From: Streptomyces sp. Ru72
GTDB taxonomy: Bacteria > Actinomycetota > Actinomycetes > Streptomycetales > Streptomycetaceae
Length of the DNA stretch: 35,352 nt
Assembly (NCBI RefSeq): GCF_002920635.1
Contig: NZ_PQSR01000080.1
Span: 1 to 35,352, forward strand
Reading direction: 5' to 3'
In this document: one piece after another, positions 15,761-23,360 of the stretch
How positions within the stretch are numbered: the stretch's first letter is position 1
Layout of the letters: every line of letters begins with the position of its first letter
Made by a program: the position numbers and the translations under genes
Notes under the pieces: generated by a model
What the model saw: the letters and a program-made list of their open reading frames with translations, nothing else
The model's database searches: none
What the model was told of the DNA's origin: nothing

Positions 15761-15969
15761 CCGAGGAGGGTAGATCACCGGGGTGTCCGGGCCGTCTCTG
15801 GGCCGTCCGAGGCCGCTGGGCAGTGGCCAGCGCGGACCAGTGATCACCACTCGGGCGGAAGAAGTAAGCCGGTCGCTGTAAGCCGCCTGCCTGCGGGTTT
15901 CTCCGCGAGTAGGGGGCTTTTCAGTTGGGGTGAACCACCCTCGGCCAGGCCTCTGCCATGCTCAGGCCC

Positions 15970-16218
15970 ATGAGCGCCTACAGCAGCGATCCGCAGTTGA
16001 ACGTCACCGACGCGACCGGGAACGGCGTCGAAGTGGACGTGGCCACGAACTTGCTGAGCGGCACGGTGCGGTTGTCGGTGCTGTGGACTGACCAAGTCTT
16101 CCTCAACCCAGATGATGCCGAACGCGTGGCCCAAGCCCTCCTACGAGCCGCCGAACACGGCCGCCGTATCGCGAAAGGACGACGCCCGCGACCGGACAAC
16201 ACTGCCACGAGCGACTGA
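15970..16218 (+). CDS. Small hypothetical protein
   Basis: ATG 15970 (rather than ATG 15958) gives an 82-residue protein, MSAYSSDPQLNVTDATGNGV then EVDVATNLLSGTVRLSVLWT, followed by DQVFLNPDDAERVAQALLRA and a basic tail. The composition suggests a beta-rich N-terminus and one helix. Proteins of this type are common near plasmid or insertion regions in streptomycetes. I do not know a function. A CATGCT hexamer about 8 nt upstream and no ribosome binding site fit leaderless expression. Confidence 0.6.
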   Translation: MSAYSSDPQLNVTDATGNGVEVDVATNLLSGTVRLSVLWTDQVFLNPDDAERVAQALLRAAEHGRRIAKGRRPRPDNTATSD

Positions 16219-16287
16219 CTTACAACGTTCTCTTCGGGTTCAAGGCGCCCGGTTGCGCTGACGCTCCGCCGGGCGCGCTTCCCGGCT

Positions 16288-16335
16288 CGCGCGCGCTGCG
16301 CCCCTGCCTCCGGCCCGCTCCGCGCGCGCTGCGCC
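16288..16335. repeat. 15-bp perfect direct repeat in a G/C-only stretch
   Basis: CGCGCGCGCTGCGCC occurs at 16288-16302 and again at 16321-16335. It sits in a 390-bp gap (16219-16610) that otherwise has no recognisable gene and is unusually rich in CGCG/GCGC steps. The meaning is unknown. Similar alternating sequences occur near the ends of integrated plasmids, but no integrase or att site is visible. Confidence 0.5.
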
Positions 16336-16610
16336 GACGCGCGCCCACGTGTGGATAGGGCCCGAAAGCCATGAGTCGAGCACCGCAACATGCGGCTACG
16401 TTCAGAACATGCCTCCGGCGGGGGCGCTCAGGCTCCGAGAGGGAGGGGCGCCGTTCGCGACTGCCGGCCGCGAAGTGGCGAGCGCGGAGCGCCGGCCCAG
16501 GTACGGCAGATACACCCGTACGCGCAGCGCGATGGCGAGCCGCTCGACCAGCGCGTCTTCCGGGCCCTGCTCCCCGCGCCTGTCGGGACGGGCGGGTGCC
16601 GGCCCTCAGC

Positions 16611-17108
16611 TCAGGAGGCCCTGGAGTCGGCCGAGGAGCTCGCGGGGCGGGTGGCGGGCTGGAAGCGGAAGGAGAGGGCTTCCATCAACGGACGGTGCCG
16701 GGTCTTCTGCACGGCGGCGATACGCCACTGCTCCGTGGCCGCTTCGCGGACCAGTGTGTAGCTCGCCAGCTTGCCGAGTCGGGCCGGCCGGGCGCCCTTG
16801 TAGGTGTCGCCGCGGGTCAGGACGACGGCGGTCGCGGGCCCGTAGCGGCGGATGCTGACGATCTCCACGGCCAGCTTGGTGCCCTTGAGGAAGCTGTCGA
16901 ACAGAGCCTGGTGAGCGCGTCCGATCTCCCCTCCTCCGGTGTAGACGGTGCCCATGAAGGTGACGTCGGTGGCATCGGGCGTGAACAGGCGTCCGTAGGC
17001 GGTGCCGTCGCCGCGGTTCCATGCCTCGACGGCCGCGTCGAGGACAGCGCGGATCGCCGTGGTGTCGGTTTCGCGGCCGGCTGTGCACTGGGTGCTCCCG
17101 GTCTCCAT
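16611..17108 (-). CDS. SgcJ/EcaC family (SnoaL-like, NTF2 fold) protein
   Basis: The 165-residue product carries the SgcJ/EcaC form of the NTF2-like fold: DTTAIRAVLDAAVEAWNRGD, GRLFTPDATDVTFMGTVYTG, AHQALFDSFLKGTKLAVEIV, then TRGDTYKGARPARLGKLASY and WRIAAVQKTRHRPLMEALSF. Members accompany polyketide and stress genes and are called oxidoreductase-like or of unknown activity. I chose ATG 17108 because GGGGGAA precedes it; ATG 17123 is possible. It is divergent from a MarR gene, with a palindrome between them, and is probably its target. Confidence 0.85.
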   Translation of the reverse strand: METGSTQCTAGRETDTTAIRAVLDAAVEAWNRGDGTAYGRLFTPDATDVTFMGTVYTGGGEIGRAHQALFDSFLKGTKLAVEIVSIRRYGPATAVVLTRGDTYKGARPARLGKLASYTLVREAATEQWRIAAVQKTRHRPLMEALSFRFQPATRPASSSADSRAS

Positions 17109-17144
17109 GATAAATTCCCCCATAAAGAATCTGCTCGCATGGAC

Positions 17145-17164
17145 TCTCTTCTCTTAGGAAGAGA
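17145..17164. promoter_or_regulatory. Palindromic operator between SgcJ-like and MarR genes
   Basis: TCTCTTC (17145-17151) and GAAGAGA (17158-17164) form a perfect 7-bp inverted repeat with a 6-bp spacer in the 75-bp divergent intergenic region. This is typical for MarR autoregulation. Confidence 0.65.
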
Positions 17165-17183
17165 TTATGGAGGGAGCACAGCC

Positions 17184-17687
17184 GTGTCAACAGTCCCGGG
17201 TCCCACGGCGGACGACGCGAGCCGCGTCTACCGGCGTTACCTCAGCGCCGTGCTGCTGCACGCCCACGCCGGAGCGAAACTCTGCGATCTGGGAGCGAGC
17301 GATCTGTATGCGCTCAACGTGCTGGAACTCGACGGCCCGATGACCCCCGGCCAACTCGGGGCCCGTACCGGCCTGACCACCGGCCCGACCACCCGCCTCG
17401 TCGACCGACTGGAGCGGGCCGGCTACGTCCGCCGCGTCCCCGCCCCCGACGACCGCCGCAAGGTCATCGTCGAACCCGTCGCCAAGCCCGCCGACCTCGA
17501 CCGCGTACTGGCCCCCGCCCGCCAGAACCTCGCCCGCCTCCTGGACTCGTACACCCCCGACCAACGCGCCGTCCTCTTCGACTACTTCACCCGCGCCGCC
17601 AGCGCCTACCAGGAAGCCGCCCAACGTCTTCGCGACACCCCCCCCACCCGTACCGGGGCAGTGGACACACCCGACACTCCCTCGTAG
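17184..17687 (+). CDS. MarR family transcriptional regulator
   Basis: GTG 17184, with GGAGGGA about 8 nt upstream, gives 167 residues. The winged helix-turn-helix runs over about 50-97: GPMTPGQLGARTGLTTGPTT, RLVDRLERAGYVRRVPAPDD, with the wing D-D-R-R-K at about 89-93. MarR proteins repress their own and adjacent genes until a phenolic or other ligand binds or a Cys is oxidised; Cys34 is present. The palindrome at 17145-17164 lies between it and the divergent SgcJ-like gene, which is the obvious target. Confidence 0.9.
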   Translation: MSTVPGPTADDASRVYRRYLSAVLLHAHAGAKLCDLGASDLYALNVLELDGPMTPGQLGARTGLTTGPTTRLVDRLERAGYVRRVPAPDDRRKVIVEPVAKPADLDRVLAPARQNLARLLDSYTPDQRAVLFDYFTRAASAYQEAAQRLRDTPPTRTGAVDTPDTPS

Positions 17688-17947
17688 AGGTCCGTCATGA
17701 CTTCCGCTCTCGGAAGAGTTGCCGAGGGACGAGAACCGCTGACCGGCGCACGACGGCGAGGAGGCCTGTGATCGATTCGTTCACCGTTGCCTCCGGCGGC
17801 GATGACGCCCGCTCCCCTGTTACCGGCGCCCCCGGTGCGCGCGCTGCACCTCGTACCGTCGCGTTCCAGGGCCGAGGCAATGAGTGCTGCCCGAAACACT
17901 GAACAACTGCTCCCACTTTCGGGTTGTGCTCCAACTCGAGTGGTGCA

Positions 17948-18185
17948 GTCACTTTCAACCATGGCACCGAACTGCTGTTGCAGGTTCTGACCGAGCGGAA
18001 GGTGAAGAACAGTGTCGCCATCGCCTCCAACGAAGCCTTCCGCGGCTCGACCGAGACGTTCACAGATCCCCTGGCTCTGCACGACCATCGTTGACCGGCT
18101 GACCTTCAACGGCACGATCATCGAGACCGGGACCGACCCCTACCGTCTCGCCCAGTCCCATGCCAAGCAGAACAGGCCGCTCTGA
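17948..18185 (+). pseudogene. IS21-family IstB (ATP-binding helper) C-terminal remnant
   Basis: The plus strand reads VTFNHGTELLLQVLTERKVK, NSVAIASNEAFRGSTETFTD, then after a frameshift near 18065 TTIVDRLTFNGTIIETGTDP and YRLAQSHAKQNRPL to TGA 18185. This is the end of the IstB AAA+ helper of IS21 elements (x-V-A-x-A-S-N-x-x-F ... V-D-R-L-x-F-x-x-x-I-x-x-x-G-x-S-Y-R). Walker motifs and the IstA transposase are absent. The stretch 17688-17947 upstream has no gene I can name. Confidence 0.72.
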
Positions 18186-18211
18186 TCTGAACAGAGCCGG
18201 GGAGCTTGCCG

Positions 18212-18763
18212 TCAGTTCACCATGGCGCGATGGCGAGCTTCCCGGATGATGCGATCCGCGGTCTCCTCGGGACTGAGGGCCGCGGTGTCGAACCACCAGC
18301 CGACATCGCCGAGCTCGCGCTTCATGTCGGCATCGAGATCTTCATAGCCGTCGAAGTCGAACCGCTCCCGTGGATCACGCAGGGTGTTGCGGTACCGGCA
18401 CGCCTCGATCCCCGGTGCGAGAACGACGAACAAGACTTGCCGGGCGGGCAGGAGCGAAACGAAGAAGTCCAGCTGTTCGCGGTTGGGGATCACCCAGTCG
18501 ATGACGGGCGTGAAGCCGGCGTCGGAAAAGTTGTTCGCCAGCGTGCACAGATTGCGGTTGCACAGCTCCACCTGCCGTGCCGCCTCGTCGGCAGGCTCGC
18601 CAAGGGCCCAGACGTGACCGCTGACGATCAGCCTGGTGATGAAGTCGCCGTCGAGCCGGGCGGAGCGCGGCAGGCGCTCGGCGACGAGCTTGGTCACCGT
18701 CGACTTCCCGGCCCCCGGCATCCCCGTCACGATCAGGCAGTCCGGCGTCTCAGAAGTGATCAC
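18212..18763 (-). CDS. P-loop kinase-like AAA family ATPase
   Basis: The 183-residue product has Walker A GMPGAGKST (residues 14-22), a DGDFITRLIVSGHVW segment typical of small-molecule kinases, a FVVLAPGIEACRYRNTLRDP R-rich lid-like segment and a C-terminal ETADRIIREARHRA helix. The size and layout match the chloramphenicol-phosphotransferase-like / gluconokinase-like P-loop group, which phosphorylates small substrates. The substrate is unknown. ATG 18763 starts the family text. It is convergent with the IstB remnant. Confidence 0.8.
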   Translation of the reverse strand: MITSETPDCLIVTGMPGAGKSTVTKLVAERLPRSARLDGDFITRLIVSGHVWALGEPADEAARQVELCNRNLCTLANNFSDAGFTPVIDWVIPNREQLDFFVSLLPARQVLFVVLAPGIEACRYRNTLRDPRERFDFDGYEDLDADMKRELGDVGWWFDTAALSPEETADRIIREARHRAMVN

Positions 18764-19176
18764 GCCTGCAATCGTGTCAGCGTTGCCCGGTGGGCGGCAA
18801 TCGCATTTTCAGGGCGGCCCTCGAGCGCTGTCCGCTCCAGCCCCTGGGGCCGTGAGCCCTCACACGGTGCTCGACGGCCGCTTGGCCCTGGGGTGTTCCC
18901 GAAACTCGCCGACATTTCTGCGGCCGAGCCCCCTCAAGCGTTCCGGAACTCACCATCACGCGTTGCTGCTTCTCACGGACACAATCATGCTGGGCGACCT
19001 TCAAGGCGAAGCCGAGGCGCTGCGCAAGCTTAGGTCGCCACCAGCAGCACCCTGTCCTCCAGCGGCGGCTGCCACGGCCGGCAGGCAGGCATCGCCCGCC
19101 TGCACAACGCAGCTCACAGGTACAAGTCGATCAGCGCCGGTACAGGATGTTCTTGCTGTCGGTCATTGGGTGTCAG
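18764..19176. other. Gap with no recognisable gene
   Basis: About 410 bp after the kinase-like gene start. The open frames on both strands have no ribosome binding site and no family text. A short plus-strand piece TDTIMLGDLQGEAEALRKL is protein-like but unassigned. I can name nothing here. Confidence 0.35.
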
Positions 19177-19577
19177 TCAATAAAGCCGGCATTCCCACGG
19201 CTCGAAGTCCGGCTCACCGGGAGGCAATTCCCCGGTGCAATATCTGTAGAGCCACGCTGCAGCCCGGCGCTCAGCGTGCTTTTCGTTGACCGGCTCTCCC
19301 CGCTCGTCCAGTTGGAGGACGTTTACGAAGATCGCGAAGCAGATCTCCATCTGGGAAGGCGTGGCGAGGAAGTGCAGGCTCCGCCGAGGTCGGTCGCCTC
19401 CTGCTGCGGGTGCGAGATCGGGGACCACCCCGGGCCCGGATGGCTAGATTCCTCGGTGTGCCTTCACATCTCAGTCGCGGTACTTCGGGAGCCATCCGGC
19501 GCTTTGCTGGATGGCTCGCTCGTGGTTCGGTAGGCCACCCGATGCTGGAAGGGATCAACTACTGGGAGGAGCTGAGG
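19177..19577. pseudogene. DUF7677-like gene split onto both strands
   Basis: The minus strand at 19177-19365 encodes the C-terminal half of a DUF7677-type protein: PSQMEICFAIFVNVLQLDER, GEPVNEKHAERRAAAWLYRY, then FEPWECRLY to TGA at 19177. The plus strand at 19440-19577 encodes what reads as its N-terminal half: LSRGTSGAIRRFAGWLARGS and VGHPMLEGINYWEEL. In this family those two blocks follow each other in one polypeptide of about 110 residues. Opposite orientation with the correct relative order fits an inversion of the N-terminal segment in place. The family assignment is from memory of the motif layout; function is unknown. Confidence 0.6.
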
Positions 19578-20645
19578 GTTCGCCGGCATCGCCGCCGCCC
19601 TGATGTGTCACCGACGGCCGGCCAAGTGAAGTACTGCACCCTGCCCCACGCCCCGTGGATGCCCCGCAACTCGGTCGTGCGCGGTCATGGTCAGCACACT
19701 GAGAGCATGCTGCTGCCCCCACCCATCTCAAGAAACTGGGCGCTGTGCTGCGCACCGGGGCCCACTACCGGCGCCGCCGCGACGACCACGGGGGCAGCGT
19801 CGCCACCACACTCGCGTATTCCGCGAACAGGGCCCCCAACCTCAGGCGGCTTGAAATGCTACTTGATCTTGGAAGACGGTGGTGAGGCTATCGGCGGCCG
19901 AGGCGGCACCGAGGTCGAGAGGGTGGGTCTTGTCGCGGTGGACCAGGGAGGACCTGATCAGCGCTGCCGGTCAGGCGAAGCTACGGCAGGCCGCCGGGGG
20001 CTGATCGCCGACAGCGCTGAACGATCACATCATGCGCCTGGGATCGACCGCTTGCCCCTCGACAGAAGCGGGCACTGTCAGAGCCGAACTGATCGAAGCT
20101 GTCCGCATCACCGACCCCGCCAGGCATCTGACCTCCTCGGAAGTCCGGCCGGGTGGAGGCCGGTCCGGGCGTGTGGGTGAACCAGGCATCGCCGACGGCT
20201 GGTTCGCGGGAAGGGAGGGCAGGCTGTGCGGTTCCTGAAGGGCCGCGGGGGTGACGGGGGCCATGGCCTCGGCCGACGCCGCCGGTAGCGCGGCAGGGAG
20301 CGGGGTAGCCGTGCTCATGGCGGTGGCGACTGCTGCCGGTCGCGGCGTCTGCGGATTAGTCTTGTCGGTGGCCTGGGCCGTGGACGGCTCGACAGCCAGA
20401 GGCTGTGGTGGCGCTTCGTCGTGTGCGGCAACGCCGTCGGGGAGCAAGGGCGGGAGCCAACGCGACGGCGTCGGCCACGCCCGGGGATGGGCATGGTTCT
20501 CTCGGCGTGCTGGCTGACCGTCAAAGGACACCCCTCGGCCCTGTAGGGGAGCCAGATGCCGGTCCCGGATCTGCTGAGACGGCACCGCTCGGTAGCACCG
20601 ACGGGGCATAGGACGGACCCCGCAGGACGCCGTTCCTTCGAGCGT
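19578..20645. other. Gap with fragments and a low-complexity stretch
   Basis: About 1,070 bp with no gene I would annotate. At 19721-19885 the plus strand reads KKLGAVLRTGAHYRRRRDDH then NRAPNLRRLEMLLDLGRRW to a TGA, a protein-like tail without start or family. At about 20025-20609 the minus strand is open but very Ala/Pro/Ser/Thr-rich with no start signal, so I do not call it. The rest is featureless. Confidence 0.4.
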
Positions 20646-22343
20646 TCAGCGTTCGTGGACCACGCGTCCGTCGAACACCGTGAGATCCACCTCCACCTGC
20701 GGGATGTCGTGCGGGTCGAGACCGAGCAGCGGGCGGTCCAGGACGCACAGGTCCGCCACCTTGCCGGGTTCGACGGTGCCCTTCCAGTCGTCGGCGAAGT
20801 CCTGCCAGGCCGCGTTGACCGTGTACGCGCGCAGGGCCGAGGCGAGGTCCACGCACTGCTCCCGGCCACTCTGCCGGCCGCCGGCCTTCGACTCGCGCAG
20901 CATCATCGACGCCACGCCCTGGCGCCAGTCGGGCTCGGTGATCGGCGCGTCGGAGCTGGAGCAGACCGTGACGCCTGCATCGATCGCTGAGCGCACCGGC
21001 CACTGGTAGGCCGAGCGCTGCGGGCCCACCACGTCGTCCATGAGGTCGGAGATGGTCCACTTGATGGCGGGGTTCATGTTGACGCCGTAGCCGTGCGAGG
21101 CCAGCTTGGCCAGGCTGGCGGCGCCGATGAAGTCGCCGTGGATGACGTAGTGCCGGGCGTCGGGGCGGGGGGCGGCCTGGTGGGCGGCGATGAAGGCGTC
21201 CACGACCGTGTCGATGGCGCGGTCGCCGGTGACGTGCACGCCGAGTTGGAAGCCGGCTTGGTGGGCGATCCGGATCATCTCGCGGAGTTCCTCGACCTGG
21301 AGGTCGGGGGTCTCGCCGTGGACGCAGAGGGCGCCGTGGCCGCCGTCGGGGTAGGGCTCGTTCATCCAGGCGGTGCGGTTCGGCGGCACACCGTCGGCGA
21401 AGATCTTGACTCCGATGGCGTTCAGCAGCCGCGGGTCGGCCGACTCCGGGCGGCGCAGCTCGGCCAGTCCCTTGCGCACGTCGGCGGCGGAGCCGCCCAT
21501 GGGGGCGGGCAGGAGCAGCACGCTGACCCGGGCCTGGAGGGCTCCCTCGGCGGCCAGTTCGGCATAGGCGGTCCAGTTGTCGGTGCTGAGACCGCCGAAG
21601 AAGGTGTCGCCGCCGCCGGGTCCGAGACCGGGCTCGGTGTAGCTGGTGATGCCACGGGAGTGCAGTTCCCGGACCACGCCCTGGATGGCCTGGCGGCGCT
21701 GGGCGATCGTGGGCCAGGGCACTCGGCCCTGGACCAGTCGTACGGCGGCCTCGCGCAGGATGCCGGTGGGCTCGCCGTCGGAGTCGGTGTCGATGACGCC
21801 GCCGGGCGGAGGCGTGGTGTGCGCGTTGATGCCGCAGCGGCGCAGGGCGGCGGTGTTGACCCACACCATGTGCTGGGAGAAGTCGGTCAGGCAGACCGGG
21901 TTGTCCGGGGCCACCGCGTCCAGGTCCCTGCGGTGCGGGAAGCGGCCCGGGTCGGCGAGACACTCCGCCAGGTAGCCGGCGTCCCAGCCGAGTCCGACGA
22001 TCCACTCCCCCGGCGCGCCGGCGCGCACCGCCCCGCCCACGAGCGCCGCGATGTCGGCGATCGACCCCACCGCGGGGTGGCCGGCGTTCAGGGCGAACGG
22101 CGGTTTCGTCATCCCGTACGCGGCCCCGTGCAGATGCGAGTCGTTGATGCCGGGCAGGACGGTCCGCCCGTCGAGTTCGATGATCCGGGTGCCGGGTCCG
22201 GCCAGGGCGCGGATCTCGGTGTCGGTTCCGACGGCGACGATGTCCCGGCCGCGCACGGCCACGCCTTCGGTGACGGTGAACTCGCGGTCGACGGTGACGA
22301 CCTGCCCGCCGGTCAGGATGAGTGTGGGAGTGGTGTCGCTCAC
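20646..22343 (-). CDS. YtcJ-like amidohydrolase family protein
   Basis: The 565-residue metal-dependent hydrolase begins at GTG 22343 (AGAGG upstream). Family marks: LILTGGQVVTVDREF; metal-binding GINDSHLHG with His70 and His72; NAIGVKIFADG (active-site Lys region); FQLGVHVTGDRAIDTVVDAF; HGDFIGAASLAKL; and SSSDAPITEPDW with the catalytic Asp. This is the YtcJ/AepA/N-substituted-formamide-deformylase type (amidohydrolase superfamily, TIM barrel), which hydrolyses C-N bonds of amides or formamides. It is the last gene of the ABC-transporter operon, 36 bp after the permease, so the imported compound may be its substrate. That link is inference. Confidence 0.9.
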   Translation of the reverse strand: MSDTTPTLILTGGQVVTVDREFTVTEGVAVRGRDIVAVGTDTEIRALAGPGTRIIELDGRTVLPGINDSHLHGAAYGMTKPPFALNAGHPAVGSIADIAALVGGAVRAGAPGEWIVGLGWDAGYLAECLADPGRFPHRRDLDAVAPDNPVCLTDFSQHMVWVNTAALRRCGINAHTTPPPGGVIDTDSDGEPTGILREAAVRLVQGRVPWPTIAQRRQAIQGVVRELHSRGITSYTEPGLGPGGGDTFFGGLSTDNWTAYAELAAEGALQARVSVLLLPAPMGGSAADVRKGLAELRRPESADPRLLNAIGVKIFADGVPPNRTAWMNEPYPDGGHGALCVHGETPDLQVEELREMIRIAHQAGFQLGVHVTGDRAIDTVVDAFIAAHQAAPRPDARHYVIHGDFIGAASLAKLASHGYGVNMNPAIKWTISDLMDDVVGPQRSAYQWPVRSAIDAGVTVCSSSDAPITEPDWRQGVASMMLRESKAGGRQSGREQCVDLASALRAYTVNAAWQDFADDWKGTVEPGKVADLCVLDRPLLGLDPHDIPQVEVDLTVFDGRVVHER

Positions 22344-22379
22344 GGGAGACCTCTGCCAGGAAGGAGGGGAACGGGGGGG

Positions 22380-23360
22380 TCAGCGCCCGGGCCGGGGCGC
22401 GAAGTAGGCCAGCGCGGCGCCTGCGACCAGGGCGACGCCCTGCGCCATCTGCTGCCAGAACGTCGGCACGTTCAGCAGGGTGAGACCGTTCTGCAGGCCG
22501 CCGAGGAACAACACGCCGAGGAGGACGCCGAGGATCGAGCCGGATCCGCCGGTCAGGGCGACGCCGCCCACCAGTACGGCGGTGAGCGCCGTCAGTTCGA
22601 ACCCGGCTCCGGAGGTGCCGGCGACGACGCTGTCCAGCACCGACGCCTTGATCGCACCGGCCAGAGCGGCGGCGACCCCGGTCGCCACGAACAGCGCGAA
22701 CGGTGTACGGCGGATGTTGATGCCGGAGAGGTGGGCGGCCTCGCGGTTGACGCCGATGGCGAACACGTGCCGGCCGGCCGGGATCAGCGCGAGGAACGAC
22801 GCGCCTACGGCGAGGACGACCGCGGCGATGACGACCGGCGCGGCGAGCCCGGCGATCCGTGCTCCGCCGAACCAGGCGAAGCCGTCGCCGAAGCCGCTCA
22901 GCGGCAGCGGGAACAGCTGCTGCGCGAGGCCCCGGACGGCGGTGAGCATGCCGAGGGTGACGATGAACGGCGACAGGCCGAGGTAGCAGCACAGCACACC
23001 GTTCACCGCGCCGACGGCGGCCCCCGCGGCCAGCGCGCCCACGACGGCGACGACGGGCGGCTGCCCGCTGCTCGCCAGCCGGCCTGCGACCAGCCCGCCG
23101 AGGGCGAGGGTGGAGCCGACCGACAGGTCGAGGTAGCCGCTGATGACGAGGAGGGCCAGGGGGACTGCGACGATGGCCAGGGTGGCGGCGTCGGTGGCGA
23201 TGCCGCCGAGGTTGGCCGGGTCCAGGAAGCTGCCGGTGGCGAGCTGGAAGGCCAGTACCATCGCGGCGAGCACGGCGATCAGGGGATGGCGGCGCACGGT
23301 GGTCAGGCCGACCGTGGCCAGGATGCGGGGGCGGGTGGGGACGCGGTCGGCGATGGTCAT
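22380..23360 (-). CDS. ABC transporter permease, ribose/sugar type
   Basis: The 326-residue membrane protein has about 8-10 transmembrane helices and the family text DLSVGSTLALGGLVAG, IVTLGMLTAVRGLAQQLFPL, GRHVFAIGVNREAAHLSGIN and GFELTALTAVLVGGVALTGG, typical of RbsC/BPD_transp_2 permeases. It forms the membrane channel with the double ATPase encoded just upstream. ATG 23360 overlaps the ATPase stop as ATGA, indicating translational coupling. No second permease is present, so it probably works as a homodimer, as in ribose and simple-sugar importers. Confidence 0.92.
   Translation of the reverse strand: MTIADRVPTRPRILATVGLTTVRRHPLIAVLAAMVLAFQLATGSFLDPANLGGIATDAATLAIVAVPLALLVISGYLDLSVGSTLALGGLVAGRLASSGQPPVVAVVGALAAGAAVGAVNGVLCCYLGLSPFIVTLGMLTAVRGLAQQLFPLPLSGFGDGFAWFGGARIAGLAAPVVIAAVVLAVGASFLALIPAGRHVFAIGVNREAAHLSGINIRRTPFALFVATGVAAALAGAIKASVLDSVVAGTSGAGFELTALTAVLVGGVALTGGSGSILGVLLGVLFLGGLQNGLTLLNVPTFWQQMAQGVALVAGAALAYFAPRPGR

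Noticed and set aside
16288..16335. CRISPR or iteron reading of the direct repeat
   Set aside because: Only two copies and no replication or Cas gene nearby.
20025..20609. Minus-strand Ala/Pro-rich frame of 194 codons
   Set aside because: Low complexity, no ribosome binding site, no domain; cannot be told from chance in high-GC DNA.
20521..22992. Very long minus-strand frame (823 codons) across the amidohydrolase and permease
   Set aside because: Composition is Arg/Pro-rich and it overlaps two clearly real genes in other frames; it is a GC-bias artefact.
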